Shown one piece after another: positions 6,405 to 6,533 of a stretch of DNA of 6,533 bases; positions within the stretch are counted from its first letter, which is position 1, and every line of letters starts with the position of its first letter. Source of the stretch: Mollicutes bacterium (lineage in GTDB: Bacteria; Bacillota_I; Bacilli_A; RF39; UBA660). The DNA lies in NCBI GenBank assembly GCA_003566505.1, contig PXDA01000004.1, positions 1 to 6,533 of the forward strand, given 5' to 3'. The notes under the pieces are model-generated. The model ran no database searches. It had not been told where the DNA came from and saw only the letters and a list, made by a program, of their open reading frames with translations. The translations under genes and the position numbers were made by a program.

Positions 6405-6533
6405 ATATAAAAAATCAAATTTCCCCTAAAGGGTTAGAATTTCGATCAGCTGATTTTGTTATTAGTGATAAGTTTGCGACTATTTTAACAGTTATTTCTT
6501 ATCCAAAGCGCGTGCCAGTTGCTTATTTATCTG
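6401..6533 (+). CDS. VirB4-like T4SS ATPase, N-terminal fragment (cut by window end)
   Basis: The ATG at 6401 overlaps the previous TGA stop in ATGA, and the frame stays open to the right edge (44 codons). GGTGAT (6389-6394) lies six bases upstream. The visible residues, ISPKGLEF (7-14), VISDKFATILTVISYP (20-35), then VAYLS (40-44), resemble the N-terminus of the VirB4-like ATPases of Gram-positive T4SS, where a short pro-gly-phe segment is followed by a strand carrying the first part of the N-terminal domain. The nucleotide-binding motifs would lie outside the window, so the assignment depends on this short match and on the operon order VirB6, PrgI, VirB4. Confidence 0.65.
   Translation, partial: MNIKNQISPKGLEFRSADFVISDKFATILTVISYPKRVPVAYLS

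Noticed and set aside
1..6533. UGA recoded as Trp (Mycoplasma-type code)
   Set aside because: TGA ends the genes at 1463 and 6404 at sensible places, and TGG encodes Trp throughout, so the standard bacterial code fits.
1..6533. Insertion sequences, CRISPR arrays, tRNA or rRNA genes, attachment sites
   Set aside because: No transposase-like frame, spaced repeat, tRNA-like fold or long inverted or direct repeat was seen. The non-coding gaps are short (longest about 150 bp) and are explained by promoters, a terminator and ribosome sites.

Overview
The window is a stretch of AT-rich bacterial DNA with all genes on the plus strand. TGA acts as a stop (at least two genes end with it) and TGG is used for Trp, so the code is standard rather than that of Mycoplasma. 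Strong AGGAGG-type ribosome sites, sigma-A-like promoters, a T-tailed terminator and the protein families together suggest a low-GC Gram-positive of the Bacilli/Firmicutes type, or a relative of the Mollicutes that keeps code 11. The species cannot be named from the sequence alone.

Layout. (1) 2-1463: the end of an upstream operon. It holds a single-pass membrane protein resembling a TadE-type pseudopilin (5' end outside the window) and a CpaE/TadZ-like protein with a pseudo-receiver domain and a lysine-less P-loop; such proteins normally accompany Tad (type IVc) pili. (2) 1464-1958: a self-contained transcription unit with a near-consensus promoter, one small two-TM VirB2/TrbC-like pilin gene and an intrinsic terminator. 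(3) 2003-6533: a second promoter followed by five tightly spaced genes. They encode a cysteine-rich secreted protein whose C-terminal 100 residues form another pilin-like two-TM module, a VirB6/TrbL-like polytopic protein with a long coiled-coil tail, a PrgI/VirB3-like protein, a small protein resembling a VirB4/TraC N-terminal domain, and the first 44 residues of the VirB4 ATPase, cut by the window edge.

Read together, this is the core of a Gram-positive type IV secretion (T4SS) machine: pilin, VirB6 channel, VirB3/PrgI and VirB4 motor. It lies directly behind genes of Tad-pilus type. The pilin has its own strong promoter and terminator, which fits a structural subunit needed in excess. The ectodomain protein is the least familiar component and the best candidate for a new part, perhaps a surface-exposed tip or adhesin anchored by a pilin-like fold. 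No relaxase, coupling protein, integrase or oriT is visible here, so the sequence does not say whether the system is conjugative, effector-secreting or adhesive.
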